NCBI GenBank assembly: GCA_002688185.1
Contig: NZCE01000034.1
Coordinates: 6,623-70,622 of the forward strand
From: Spirochaetales bacterium
GTDB lineage: Bacteria > Spirochaetota > Spirochaetia > ARS1246
Direction: 5' to 3'
Length of the DNA stretch: 64,000 nt
Shown here: positions 16,121 through 25,238 of the stretch, one piece after another
Position numbering within the stretch: position 1 is the stretch's first letter
Layout of the letters: the number at the start of each line of letters is the position of its first letter
Program-made: the position numbers and the translations under genes
Notes under the pieces: generated by a model
Seen by the model: only the letters and a program-made list of their open reading frames with translations
Told to the model about the DNA's origin: nothing
The model's database searches: none

Positions 16121-17075
16121 TGTCGTAGAGGTCCTCAATTTCCTGCAGATTTCGCAGCTTCGCGATAGCTTTCTCCTGAATTTGTCGCACGCGTTCTCGG
16201 GTGATGCCCAGCTGGCTGCCGGTTTCCTGCAAAGTGCATGGACCTTTTCCCATGAGGCCGTAACGTAATTCAATGATTTTCTTTTCACGCTTTGTCAACT
16301 GATGGAGCACGACGTCTTTTATGGTTTCGTGGAGGGCCATTCTAAATGCGGTTTCAAACGGCTCCTCAATCCTGTCATCACGTATTAGTTCGGAAAGCCG
16401 GGTTGTGTCGCCCGGATCAACGGTGGTGTCGAGAGAGGCCGTATCCTGAGACAATCCGTTGATCTCCTGTACTTTGTCTTCAGCGATGTGCATAAATGAT
16501 GCAATCTCTGAATTGCTGGGGTTCCTGCCAAGTTCCTGAGTCAGATATTTGGCCACAAAATAGCACTTTTTTATTGTGTTGAGCATATGAACGGGTATTC
16601 GGATTACACGACCCTTATCTGCAAGAGACTTTATGATTGCCTGTCTGATCCACCACGTGCCATAGGTTGAGAACCTGAAGCCCCTGGAGTAATCAAATCT
16701 CTCTACCGCCTCGATCAGCCCAATATTGCCTTCATCGATGAGGTCCAGCAAAAACATGCCTCTATATTGGTACTTTTTTGCTATGGCCACTACGAGGCGC
16801 AGGTTCGCTCTTATGAGTTTGTCCTTGAGATATGCCAGATCCGTCTCAGCCAGCTCTATTTTCTCCCGTACCTTTTTGTTGATTTGCTCGCGGTGACTTG
16901 TCAACATCTCGATGGCGTCACGTATTTTCCTCATACGTTCACCGAGATCCCGCTCTTCGCATTTGGAAAGCAAGGGATATTTTGCTATTTGCTTTAGATA
17001 AATTGCTAGGGGATCGACATCGGCGGAATTATTCTCGCCTGCCGGCGCACTCTTTTTGTTATTCATGGCCTGCAT
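16113..17075 (-). CDS. sigma70-family RNA polymerase sigma factor (group 1/2 type)
   Basis: A 320-residue sigma factor with region 1.2 (DPLAIYLKQIAKYPLLS), a short non-conserved insert, region 2 (LVVAIAKKYQYRGMFLLDLIDEGNIGLIEAVERFDYSRGFRFSTY, then WWIRQAI), region 3 and a complete region 4 with TRERVRQIQEKAI. It lacks the long region 1.1 of RpoD, so it is more like an RpoS-type or alternative primary-like factor. The start may be the second Met at 17066. It is convergent with the DUF2064 gene. Confidence 0.83.
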   Translation of the reverse strand: MQAMNNKKSAPAGENNSADVDPLAIYLKQIAKYPLLSKCEERDLGERMRKIRDAIEMLTSHREQINKKVREKIELAETDLAYLKDKLIRANLRLVVAIAKKYQYRGMFLLDLIDEGNIGLIEAVERFDYSRGFRFSTYGTWWIRQAIIKSLADKGRVIRIPVHMLNTIKKCYFVAKYLTQELGRNPSNSEIASFMHIAEDKVQEINGLSQDTASLDTTVDPGDTTRLSELIRDDRIEEPFETAFRMALHETIKDVVLHQLTKREKKIIELRYGLMGKGPCTLQETGSQLGITRERVRQIQEKAIAKLRNLQEIEDLYDII

Positions 17076-17120
17076 CTCAGGGCGTTTTACATTACATCCT
17101 ACGCCGAGACTGGGGGTACA

Positions 17121-17921
17121 TCAACCTCTCGGCGCGGACCCAGGATCTATATATTCACCGCCCTTATAAACACCAAAAAACAGCCTGGCTTCCCCCGAAT
17201 GGGGATCAATTCCAAGCCTGGCAATCTTGGCGCCGGCGGTAACTCGCTGGCCTATTGATACTATAACTGTCTCATTTCCACCATAGAGGTAGAGATACTT
17301 GTCAATGGACTCTATAATGACGATTTTTCCATATCCGCGATACGGGGCGCTCCACACCACCTCACCGCTTGCCACGGTAAATACATCATCGCCTTTTTCT
17401 CCCACAATCTCAAGCCCCGTCAACTTGCCAATTTTGTCAATACGGTTGCCTTGGTGTGGCCAAAACGGTATACGGCCTTCTAATGTGGTATCAAAAGTGG
17501 TCGGCGGATCACCAGGTGTTTCAATTTCATCCATTGCCTGCATGTCCGAGGCCCCCATCATTTCACCCCTGACAGCTAAAGGCACAAAAATTCCTTCACC
17601 AGATTTCAGAACGTAGTCTTCTTCAAATGCGTTGAGGTCTAAGAGTATTTCTACCGTCGTATCCAGACGGCGTGCAATGCCGTATAGCGTATCGCCCTTT
17701 TGCACTCCATATACGGACGGAATTATAAGGCGATCCCCGGCTTTGAGGAAGCGCGCGTCCGTAATATCATTGAGACGCATAATGTCATCTACGCTTATCT
17801 TGAATTGACGCGATATTCCATACAGTGTGTCGTTTTCTTGTACTTCATAATATGTGTCGTTTGAGAATAGAAAAGATGGGGAAAGGGAGAGTATCGTAAA
17901 AACAACGCAAGCAGCCTTCAT
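17121..17921 (-). CDS. exported LysM protein with degenerate LytM (M23) domain
   Basis: About 266 residues: signal peptide, two LysM repeats (YYEVQENDTLYGISRQF and YGVQKGDTLYGIARRL) and a C-terminal LytM-fold domain. The zinc ligands are missing: the usual HxGxD site reads TGLE, the YAHL His is replaced in YLYGGN and the HLHF pair by RLFFG. It should bind peptidoglycan but not cleave it, like EnvC/NlpD amidase activators. The start at 17921 gives a normal signal peptide. Confidence 0.77.
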   Translation of the reverse strand: MKAACVVFTILSLSPSFLFSNDTYYEVQENDTLYGISRQFKISVDDIMRLNDITDARFLKAGDRLIIPSVYGVQKGDTLYGIARRLDTTVEILLDLNAFEEDYVLKSGEGIFVPLAVRGEMMGASDMQAMDEIETPGDPPTTFDTTLEGRIPFWPHQGNRIDKIGKLTGLEIVGEKGDDVFTVASGEVVWSAPYRGYGKIVIIESIDKYLYLYGGNETVIVSIGQRVTAGAKIARLGIDPHSGEARLFFGVYKGGEYIDPGSAPRG

Positions 17922-18053
17922 ATCACCATTCTCATATTCGGATGATCTTCTGAAAAACTGTAATTGCCCGGACCAGGAAATAGTCACTCCGCGCATTTCC
18001 GGTGTTTTCTTTTCCTACGGCGTCCCTCGCACGTCCGCCTGGCCAATGTAAAG

Positions 18054-18126
18054 TCGGGCTGGGCGGATTTGAACCGCCGACCTCTCGGTCCCGAACCGAG
18101 CGCGCTAGCCCCTGCGCTACAGCCCG
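18054..18126 (-). tRNA. tRNA-Pro (CGG)
   Basis: The minus strand folds into a cloverleaf: a seven-base acceptor stem CGGGCTG/CAGCCCG, a CTCGG/CCGAG anticodon stem with loop TTCGGGA and anticodon CGG, and a GTTCAAAT T-loop. CCA is not encoded. It follows tRNA-Asp in the same direction, 84 bases away, probably one transcript. Confidence 0.92.
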
Positions 18127-18209
18127 TAGTCCACAGAATTGCTCATGTTTCTATTATTCCGCAGAAAAAAAAATCCCCGGACCAACTGGTAAGTCTTTGA
18201 GGGATTTAT

Positions 18210-18284
18210 CGGGAGCGACGGGACTTGAACCCGCGGTCTCCGGCTTGACAGGCCGGCGCGATAAACCACCTTCGCCACGCCCCC
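18210..18284 (-). tRNA. tRNA-Asp (GTC)
   Basis: The minus strand gives a GGGGGCG/CGCTCCC acceptor stem with one G-T pair, an anticodon stem CCGGC/GCCGG with loop CTGTCAA (anticodon GTC), a GTTCAAGT T-loop and discriminator G. Asp usually has a unique tRNA in bacteria, so this is probably an essential gene. CCA is not encoded. Confidence 0.92.
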
Positions 18285-18297
18285 TAAATGCGTGCCT

Positions 18298-18326
18298 ACT
18301 ATAATCAAGGCTCAACAGCTTGTCAA
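18298..18326 (-). promoter_or_regulatory. promoter of tRNA-Asp/tRNA-Pro
   Basis: On the minus strand TTGACA (18326-18321) and TATAGT (18303-18298) are separated by exactly 17 bases, five to six matches each to the sigma70 consensus. Initiation would fall a few bases before the tRNA-Asp 5' end. It is back to back with the promoter of the next gene. Confidence 0.75.
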
Positions 18327-18334
18327 GTACAGAA

Positions 18335-18363
18335 TTGACACAGGGGTGGCCACGTGCTATGTT
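18335..18363 (+). promoter_or_regulatory. promoter of the PpiD-like gene
   Basis: TTGACA at 18335-18340 and TATGTT at 18358-18363 with a 17-base spacer. The implied start near 18370 lies before the ATG at 18392 and excludes the longer reading frame that begins with a TTG at 18320. Confidence 0.7.
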
Positions 18364-18391
18364 GTGCTCACATCAATGGCAAGGGTCACAT

Positions 18392-19924
18392 ATGTCGTCA
18401 AGGGATCAAAATCGATTCAAAGCAAAGAGAAAGGCTGAAGAAGCCAAGACTACGACCGCGGAGAAGCGTAGGAGACACCCGCTAATTTACGCATTTTCCG
18501 TAGCAATTCTGGTCATCGTTATAATAACGTTTATTGGCGGGCCGCTACTTGGACGGCTGGGTGAAGGCGGAGCAATTGTATTCGGCAGATATGGTAAAAA
18601 GGACATAGAGTTCGTTCCGGGAAACTACCTTTCCAGGCAGCGAGATTATCTGTACGACCAGCTGGGGACTAGCGCAAGTTCAGAAAGCTATGAATGGCAG
18701 GCGTATAGGGTATGGAAGGGCGCCTATGACAACACGGTCCTCCACACAGCAATATTGCTGGATGGCGGATCTGCCGGGCTTCATGTATCTGACAACAGAA
18801 TCGATGAGATGCTGCTCACCTCGGGGCCGTACATGGTGGACGGAGCCTTTAATGAGGAGCGCTATAAGAACACGCCTTCCTCGGAAAGATTTCGGTACCG
18901 CGGGCTGTATCGGGAAGAGCTGCTCCATCAGCAGTACCTGCAGGATATTTTTAGAAACGGCGTGACGAGCTCAAAGGAGGCGGTATTTCTCAAAGGCATG
19001 GCTTCCGAGGAACGTTCATTTGAGTATGTGCTGTTTAGCTACAGTGACTTTCCCGATGAGCAAGTAGCCGAGTATGGAGAAGAATACCGGCATCTTTTTC
19101 GTAAAATCAAGCTGAGTAGAATTACCATAAAGTCGTCGCTTGCAGAGACGCAGGCAATCAGGCGGCAAATCACAGATAATGCGGCGACGTTTGAGGACCA
19201 GGCAAAAAACTACTCGAATGACGCGTTTTCCGAAAAGGGCGGTGACATGGGATGGCGAACGTATCACTCCCTTTCAGCAGACTTCACCGATGCCGGGAAT
19301 TTGGACTCGCTTTTCGGTCTTCCGCAGGATGATATCAGCCAGATATATGATACGAGCTTTGGATGGATTTTCTTCAAAATAGATTCGCCCTCGGTAGACG
19401 CCGACCTATCGGACATAGAAACTTTAGAGTCCGTCCGTTCATATATGACGAGATTTGAAAGAGGCAAGATTGAAGACTATATCATCTCAATAGCTGAGGA
19501 GTTTAAAAGCAGCGCCCAGGAGTCAGGCTTCCAAGACGCCGCCTCTGCAAATTCCTTCGCTGTGTATAATACTGAGAGCTTTCCAATCAATTATGGCAAT
19601 ACATTTTTTATGGGAGAAATCAAAAGCACCGATGAAACTCAGGATCTGAGCGGCGCTGTGAATAATGAAGCATTTTTTTTAGAGCTGTTTTCAATAGAGG
19701 AGGGCCAAGTCTCCAACCCTCTCATCTTGAATGATACCGTCGGGGTGTTTTCAATGTTGGAAGCCCGCGCAGTCTCAGAGGAGGACCTGAGCTTTTTGGA
19801 GGATTATTATCCTTACATAGTGCAGCAGTACAACGAGCAAGATTTTCAGAATTTCGTTTTTGTCTCTGATATGCTTGAAGATAATTTTACCAAGGTCTTT
19901 TCAGAGATTTTTCTGACTCAGTGA
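18392..19924 (+). CDS. PpiD/SurA-like membrane-anchored peptidyl-prolyl isomerase
   Basis: A 510-residue protein with a basic N-terminus, one membrane anchor at about residues 30-55 (LIYAFSVAILVIVIITFIGG), a SurA-N-like chaperone domain and a parvulin-like rotamase region (ITIKSSLAETQAIRRQI, then FSEKGGDMGW near residue 285). It probably assists folding of periplasmic or outer-membrane proteins. The start is set by an AAGGG site and the promoter just upstream. It overlaps the DUF115 gene by four bases (GTGA). Confidence 0.78.
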   Translation: MSSRDQNRFKAKRKAEEAKTTTAEKRRRHPLIYAFSVAILVIVIITFIGGPLLGRLGEGGAIVFGRYGKKDIEFVPGNYLSRQRDYLYDQLGTSASSESYEWQAYRVWKGAYDNTVLHTAILLDGGSAGLHVSDNRIDEMLLTSGPYMVDGAFNEERYKNTPSSERFRYRGLYREELLHQQYLQDIFRNGVTSSKEAVFLKGMASEERSFEYVLFSYSDFPDEQVAEYGEEYRHLFRKIKLSRITIKSSLAETQAIRRQITDNAATFEDQAKNYSNDAFSEKGGDMGWRTYHSLSADFTDAGNLDSLFGLPQDDISQIYDTSFGWIFFKIDSPSVDADLSDIETLESVRSYMTRFERGKIEDYIISIAEEFKSSAQESGFQDAASANSFAVYNTESFPINYGNTFFMGEIKSTDETQDLSGAVNNEAFFLELFSIEEGQVSNPLILNDTVGVFSMLEARAVSEEDLSFLEDYYPYIVQQYNEQDFQNFVFVSDMLEDNFTKVFSEIFLTQ

Positions 19925-21567
19925 CGAGCGGGACGCCCAAGCCTCGGATGATTGCAGCTGAGGAAGGAACCTCGGTAGCATATTCGGGTCGGCTGCTCTA
20001 TTCAAGCAGATCGCCGGAAGCACGGGCTAATGCCGTTGCAGATAACGCTGCTCTTTGGCCAGATTCATTAATTTTAGTACCTTCACCTATCCTTTTCTAT
20101 GGCGTAAAGCACCTCATCAATCGACTAAGCTCCGGCTCATATATACTCTGCGTCGAGCTTGATCAGAATCTTATGAAGTTCTCGGTTCGTTACGCGCCAA
20201 CGGAATTGCTAAAACATGAGAAACTTTCATACATTAGATCTTCAAGCCCGACACAGGTTGCCCACCACGTAAACAGACTTGGTGCAACGCGCTTTAGGCG
20301 TGTTGCGATGGTTCCGCTCAGTGGCGGCTATTCGCTCTACAAATCACAATATGACGATATCCGCCGCACTTTGGAACGTTCAATCGAGCGGCGCTGGCGA
20401 AACCAGATGACTCTCATGCATATGAGTAGGCTTTGGATCGCGAACATGATAAAAAACCTTTCCCGCAACTGGTCGAGCCTGCAGACGGCACTTCCGCGGA
20501 CGACGCTACCCGTGGTTGTCGCCGGAGCTGGTGAAAGCCTGGAATATTCCCTGCCCTACCTGCGACGCAATAGAAGACATTTCTTTCTGTTTGCCGTAGA
20601 CACTGCGCTGCCTGTGATCCTCGAATCAGGACTCGAGCCCGACGCTACTCTCGTGCTTGAATCACAGATCGCAAACGCGATGGACTTTATCAATCATGGT
20701 GGCAAACACCTTACCTGCATTTGTGATCTTACATCCCATCCCGCGGTTTTAGAAAACCTCACCTGTACCTGCCATTTTATGCTGTCAACGTTTGCCGATG
20801 TATCAATTCTGGCTCGCCTAAAACAGGCCGGCATTTGCCCACCTTCGCTGCCGGCGCTCGGGTCCGTTGGCGTCGCCGCAGTAGAGATTGCATTGCGGCT
20901 GACCGCCGCTCCAATAATAATCACCGGTTTGGATTTTTGCTACACATGTGGCAAGCCGCATGCACGCGGCAGCCCGTCACATCTGCTTTCTTTGACAAGG
21001 ACCACTAGGAGGGTCCCTGTCGGCTGGTACACACGCTCATTCGACCGTTCTCCGGTTCGTACGACAGATTTGCGGGGGTGCAGGATTACGAGCGATCCGG
21101 TTCTCTACTCGTACGGGGAGGTGTTGGCGGAAATGCTGCACGGAAAGCCGGGCATTTATGATATGCGTCGGCTAGGCATTACGCTGGATATTGCTCATGT
21201 GGATGATGTGCAGTTGACGAAACTACTAGGGGAGCATCAGCGACACCGGTGGACCAAGCCCGATTATTCGGCCATAGACCAAGCGCCATCACGCGGGAAA
21301 ATCGCAGAGTTTTTTAGCGGAGAAATCAATCTTATCGATCAAGCGTCCATGTCGATATCACGACCCGGTCTCGCCTCCCTTAGTTCTGAGAAGAGGACTG
21401 AGCTGCTCGGACTGCTCACCAAGCTGGATTACGTGTTTGTCGGATTCCCGGATTCTCACACATGGAAGAACCTAGATGCGAGCTTTTTGATGCGTTTCTT
21501 GGCATCGGCCGCCGAGTATAAGGAACGATTTCTCCGCGGACGAGAACTAGTCACTCTTCAGTCCTGA
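19921..21567 (+). CDS. DUF115 / MptE-like protein (Maf-type)
   Basis: A 548-residue protein of the DUF115 family (6-hydroxymethylpterin pyrophosphokinase MptE-like). The core runs from VVVAGAGESLEYSLPYL through FAVDTALPVILESGLEPDATLVLES to IIITGLDFCY. Bacterial relatives include Maf proteins for flagellin glycosylation; the spirochaete function is unknown. GTG start overlaps the previous stop. The 3' end overlaps the convergent lepA by 17 bases. Confidence 0.72.
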   Translation: MTSGTPKPRMIAAEEGTSVAYSGRLLYSSRSPEARANAVADNAALWPDSLILVPSPILFYGVKHLINRLSSGSYILCVELDQNLMKFSVRYAPTELLKHEKLSYIRSSSPTQVAHHVNRLGATRFRRVAMVPLSGGYSLYKSQYDDIRRTLERSIERRWRNQMTLMHMSRLWIANMIKNLSRNWSSLQTALPRTTLPVVVAGAGESLEYSLPYLRRNRRHFFLFAVDTALPVILESGLEPDATLVLESQIANAMDFINHGGKHLTCICDLTSHPAVLENLTCTCHFMLSTFADVSILARLKQAGICPPSLPALGSVGVAAVEIALRLTAAPIIITGLDFCYTCGKPHARGSPSHLLSLTRTTRRVPVGWYTRSFDRSPVRTTDLRGCRITSDPVLYSYGEVLAEMLHGKPGIYDMRRLGITLDIAHVDDVQLTKLLGEHQRHRWTKPDYSAIDQAPSRGKIAEFFSGEINLIDQASMSISRPGLASLSSEKRTELLGLLTKLDYVFVGFPDSHTWKNLDASFLMRFLASAAEYKERFLRGRELVTLQS

Positions 21568-23356
21568 GCACCGAAAGAAAAGCCGCCTGAGGTAATTCCA
21601 CGTTGCCAATCATCTTTAAACGCTTTTTCCCCTCTTTTTGCCTTTCCAGCAACTTTCTCTTTCTCGTTATGTCCCCGCCGTAGCATTTGGCGGTGACATC
21701 CTTTCGCAACGCCGAAATTGTCTCACGTGCAATAATCTGTGACCCTATTGCCCCCTGGATGGGAATCTTGAATTGCTGACGAGGTATCTCATCTTTGAGA
21801 CTCCTGCATATTTGCCTCGCGCGCCCGGCCGAGTTGTCGCGGAAGATTAGACTTGCCAGCGCATCCACCGGATTTCCGTTTATCAGAATATCAAGGCGTA
21901 CCAGATCGGTGTCCCGATAGTTGGCGAGGTCATAGTCAAATGAAGCGTAGCCGCGGCTAATTGATTTCAGCCGATCGTAGAAGTCAAACAGTACCTCGGC
22001 AAGGGGCAGCTCATAGGCAAGCTCTACCCGCTTCTCATCCAGATAGGTCAGGTTAGTCTGCAGGCCCCGCTTCTCCAAACACAGGTTCATCACATTTCCC
22101 AAAAAATTGGACGGGGTAATGATGATTGCCCGTATGAATGGTTCCTGCACCTGCTGTATAGTCGAGGGATCCGGATATTCCACCGGGTTATCCACCACCA
22201 CCTCCGACCCGTTGTTGAGGACGAGCATATATTTAACCGAGGGGCTGGTAAAAACCACCGCAAGTCCAAACTCCCGCTCGAGCCTTTCCTGCACAACTTC
22301 AAGATGGAGCAGTCCGAGAAATCCGCAGCGGAAACCGAACCCAAGCGCCACCGATGAATCGCGTTCATACGCGAGAGATGCATCATTGAGCTTGAGCTTT
22401 GCCAGAGAAGTCTGAAGTTCCTCATAATCGTCGGCATCTATCGGATAAATGGACGAAAATACAACGGGTTTTACCTCCCTGAATCCGGGCAGCGGCTCCT
22501 CACAACCGAGTGTGCTCGTCGTTATGGTATCACCAATTCGCACATCGCCGATATTCTTGATTCCTGCAACCAAGTAGCCTACATCGCCCGCGCATAGTCC
22601 GGCAGTTATTTCCCTCTTTAGCTTAAATATGCCGGTCTCTTCTACTTCATAATGTTTCCGGCTTGACATCAGCCTAATCTCGACCCCTTTTGCAAGCCTC
22701 CCTGTGAATACGCGAACGTGGACGATAACGCCCCGGTACGGATCGTAATGGGAATCAAAAATCAGGGCGCGCAACGGGTCTTCTTCTTTACCCTTAGGTG
22801 GGGGTATGGTATGTACAAGTGTTTCCAGCAGCGTGCCAATATTTGTACCAACTTTGGCCGAAACAGCAACAGCATCCTGAGGATCAAGTCCGAGATCGTG
22901 CTCAATCTGTCGCAATGCAAAATCTATGTCCGCGCTGGGCAGATCGATTTTATTGATGACGGGGATAATCTCCAAATCATGCTCAAGGGCCAAATACATA
23001 TTCGATAGCGTCTGTGCCTCGACTCCCTGAGTAGCGTCAACAATCAGCAACGCACCCTCGCATGCCGAAAGCGCTCTGGAAACTTCATAGGTAAAATCGA
23101 CATGACCGGGCGTGTCAACGAGATTGAGCTGGTAAAGGTGTCCGTCCTCGGCCGAATAGGGGATAGTGATTGCGTGTGATTTAATGGTAATTCCGCGCTC
23201 TCTTTCGATATCCATGTTATCCAAAACTTGGTCTACCATATCTCGCTCAGCAATTACTTGGCCGCTTTCAATAAAGCGATCTGCGAGGGTAGACTTTCCA
23301 TGATCAATATGCGCGATGATGCAGAAGTTTCTTATGAAGTCCCGTTGCGTATCCAT
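21551..23356 (-). CDS. lepA: elongation factor 4 (LepA)
   Basis: A 601-residue translational GTPase. It has AHIDHGKS (G1), RGITI (G2), DTPGH (G3), NKID (G4) and the LepA-specific C-terminal end with RKRKLLERQKEGKKR. It is about the usual length (around 600). LepA acts on stalled or misassembled ribosomes and in 30S biogenesis. It follows the HtrA-like lipoprotein gene in the same direction after 58 bases. Confidence 0.96.
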   Translation of the reverse strand: MDTQRDFIRNFCIIAHIDHGKSTLADRFIESGQVIAERDMVDQVLDNMDIERERGITIKSHAITIPYSAEDGHLYQLNLVDTPGHVDFTYEVSRALSACEGALLIVDATQGVEAQTLSNMYLALEHDLEIIPVINKIDLPSADIDFALRQIEHDLGLDPQDAVAVSAKVGTNIGTLLETLVHTIPPPKGKEEDPLRALIFDSHYDPYRGVIVHVRVFTGRLAKGVEIRLMSSRKHYEVEETGIFKLKREITAGLCAGDVGYLVAGIKNIGDVRIGDTITTSTLGCEEPLPGFREVKPVVFSSIYPIDADDYEELQTSLAKLKLNDASLAYERDSSVALGFGFRCGFLGLLHLEVVQERLEREFGLAVVFTSPSVKYMLVLNNGSEVVVDNPVEYPDPSTIQQVQEPFIRAIIITPSNFLGNVMNLCLEKRGLQTNLTYLDEKRVELAYELPLAEVLFDFYDRLKSISRGYASFDYDLANYRDTDLVRLDILINGNPVDALASLIFRDNSAGRARQICRSLKDEIPRQQFKIPIQGAIGSQIIARETISALRKDVTAKCYGGDITRKRKLLERQKEGKKRLKMIGNVELPQAAFLSVLRTEE

Positions 23357-23414
23357 GGAGTGCCACCATACAAAAACTAAAATGATTTATCAACAAAATA
23401 AGGTGCGGTAAGCC

Positions 23415-25238
23415 TCACAGAAAGTTATTTACGTCCAGATGAGCTACAAGCTGTATGGCCCTCTCAATAAATCCGGCCTTCCGCTTCTTGATGACGATCT
23501 GCATATATGCGACACGGTTTTCTTCATCCACGTCCCATTGCATGATTTTAAGGGGATCATTCACCGAAAGCCCGGTTTCATCCGCTAATCCTCCGGGAAA
23601 GATCCGACTTACAACATACGATGAATCCCAGAAATAGTTGCCGGTTTTTTCTACCGTCATGCCAAAAAGCACCGGAATTATCCTCGTATAGATATCTCGC
23701 TTGAGGGCCACATCCATCGGAAACTCCGGCCTGGACCCAAGAGAAACAATTCCCTCAGATGGCTCCCCGTCCCTCGTCCAGCGCACACTCACAAGGGTGT
23801 TTGCCTCAAGCTGAAGCAACGTCCTTTGGATTTCCTCTATCGTCTGGGAAGCGTCGCCGTTAACGACCGTAATTAAATCCCCCGCCATAATCCCGGCATG
23901 ATAAGCAGGTTCATCCGGCATAACAAAGGACACTTCCAACCCACGACGAGTTTCCTCGGCCGCCAAGCCCAACCACGAATGATCCACCATTCCGCCGAGA
24001 TAGAGCTCAGGCACAACTTCTGCAATCCAATCGGCAGGAATGGCGAAATTAATGCCCTCAAATTGCTCAATACCGGCAAAAACGATGCCAATGAGCCGAC
24101 CATACTCATCTATGAGTGGGCCACCACTGTTGCCCGGGTTCACCGGCACATCAACCTGCACCGCGTTTCCTAAAGGCAAGAATCGCCGCCCGACCGCAGA
24201 TACGATCCCTGAAGTTACGGTATTGTGTAGGCCGCCGGGCGACCCTATTGCCATAATTCTGTCCCCCGGGCTATATGAAATATCGAGCACTATGGGGAAA
24301 TGGAAATCCGCCCGTATTTCAGTTTTGAGGAGAGCAACGTCCAGGGCGCTGTCCCACCCCACTACTCGCGCCGGAATACGATCATGCTCCGAACCCGCGG
24401 GGCGGATATAAAGCCGCGAAAATCCCTCATATTCGGGATTTACCTCGCTCTCAATTACGTGATAATTGGTGAGAATGTATCCACGAGGATCGATAAAAAA
24501 ACCACTGCCGATTACGCTGTCCGGATATCCCACACCTCGCTCGAGCCTAATCCCTTTGTTTACGAGTATCGTAACAGTTCCACTAACCATTGATGATGTT
24601 TTAGGCGGGGACAACGCATAATCAGCTTCCCCCGAGCTTTCGGTTAGATTGGAAAGAGCGACAAATAATGAGCCATATCCAAGCTCGCCGGCCGCGGTTT
24701 GAAAGAGCTCAACATCGCCTGAATCAAGGCCGGCTATGGCACCGGCATTTGCCAGGGTTATAAGGGCCGGTACGGCTTCACCTCGGGCAAGAAGCTGCTT
24801 TGCCTCCGCCTGAATCAATTTTTCAGCCGTCCATTCCGCGTATTGATTCTTGCCAAAAACCAACCGAGATGAGAGAAACAGTGAGCGAGCAGTGCGGAAA
24901 TCCTTGTTAGAAATGGCATCCTCAAACAGACTGACGAGTATCTGAGCTGCATCCTCCTGGAGAGCTTCCAAGGTCGAGGCTGGAACCGGGACTTCACCCT
25001 TCTCAAGGAGCGATATATGCTGCAATGCCCGGAAGGGATCTCCCGATTGAATATCCTCCTCAATCTGGTCGACGGTGACTTCAGTGAGGGCCGGAGTAGC
25101 GACATACTGCCCCGTGCTCGAGCATCCGGAGAGCAACAAGGGTACAATGATACAGAATATATAGACCTTTGCTCTACGCAGGTCCATCGGTCGCTCGACG
25201 ATCCGGCAAATCAAGGAGCTTGCGTATTTCCTCATCAT
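23415..25238 (-). CDS. HtrA-like trypsin-family lipoprotein with PDZ domains
   Basis: Up to 607 residues. Order: lipoprotein signal with lipobox LLLSGC (Cys about residue 39), an about 150-residue helical region, a trypsin-type protease domain with the triad His (LTNYHVIE), Asp (ALDVALL) and Ser (NPGNSGGPL), then two PDZ-like domains. It is expected to be an envelope protease for damaged proteins. Two starts compete: ATG 25238 with an excellent AAGGAG site but inside ftsH, and ATG 25187, which gives a normal-length signal peptide but a poor site. Confidence 0.82.
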   Translation of the reverse strand: MMRKYASSLICRIVERPMDLRRAKVYIFCIIVPLLLSGCSSTGQYVATPALTEVTVDQIEEDIQSGDPFRALQHISLLEKGEVPVPASTLEALQEDAAQILVSLFEDAISNKDFRTARSLFLSSRLVFGKNQYAEWTAEKLIQAEAKQLLARGEAVPALITLANAGAIAGLDSGDVELFQTAAGELGYGSLFVALSNLTESSGEADYALSPPKTSSMVSGTVTILVNKGIRLERGVGYPDSVIGSGFFIDPRGYILTNYHVIESEVNPEYEGFSRLYIRPAGSEHDRIPARVVGWDSALDVALLKTEIRADFHFPIVLDISYSPGDRIMAIGSPGGLHNTVTSGIVSAVGRRFLPLGNAVQVDVPVNPGNSGGPLIDEYGRLIGIVFAGIEQFEGINFAIPADWIAEVVPELYLGGMVDHSWLGLAAEETRRGLEVSFVMPDEPAYHAGIMAGDLITVVNGDASQTIEEIQRTLLQLEANTLVSVRWTRDGEPSEGIVSLGSRPEFPMDVALKRDIYTRIIPVLFGMTVEKTGNYFWDSSYVVSRIFPGGLADETGLSVNDPLKIMQWDVDEENRVAYMQIVIKKRKAGFIERAIQLVAHLDVNNFL

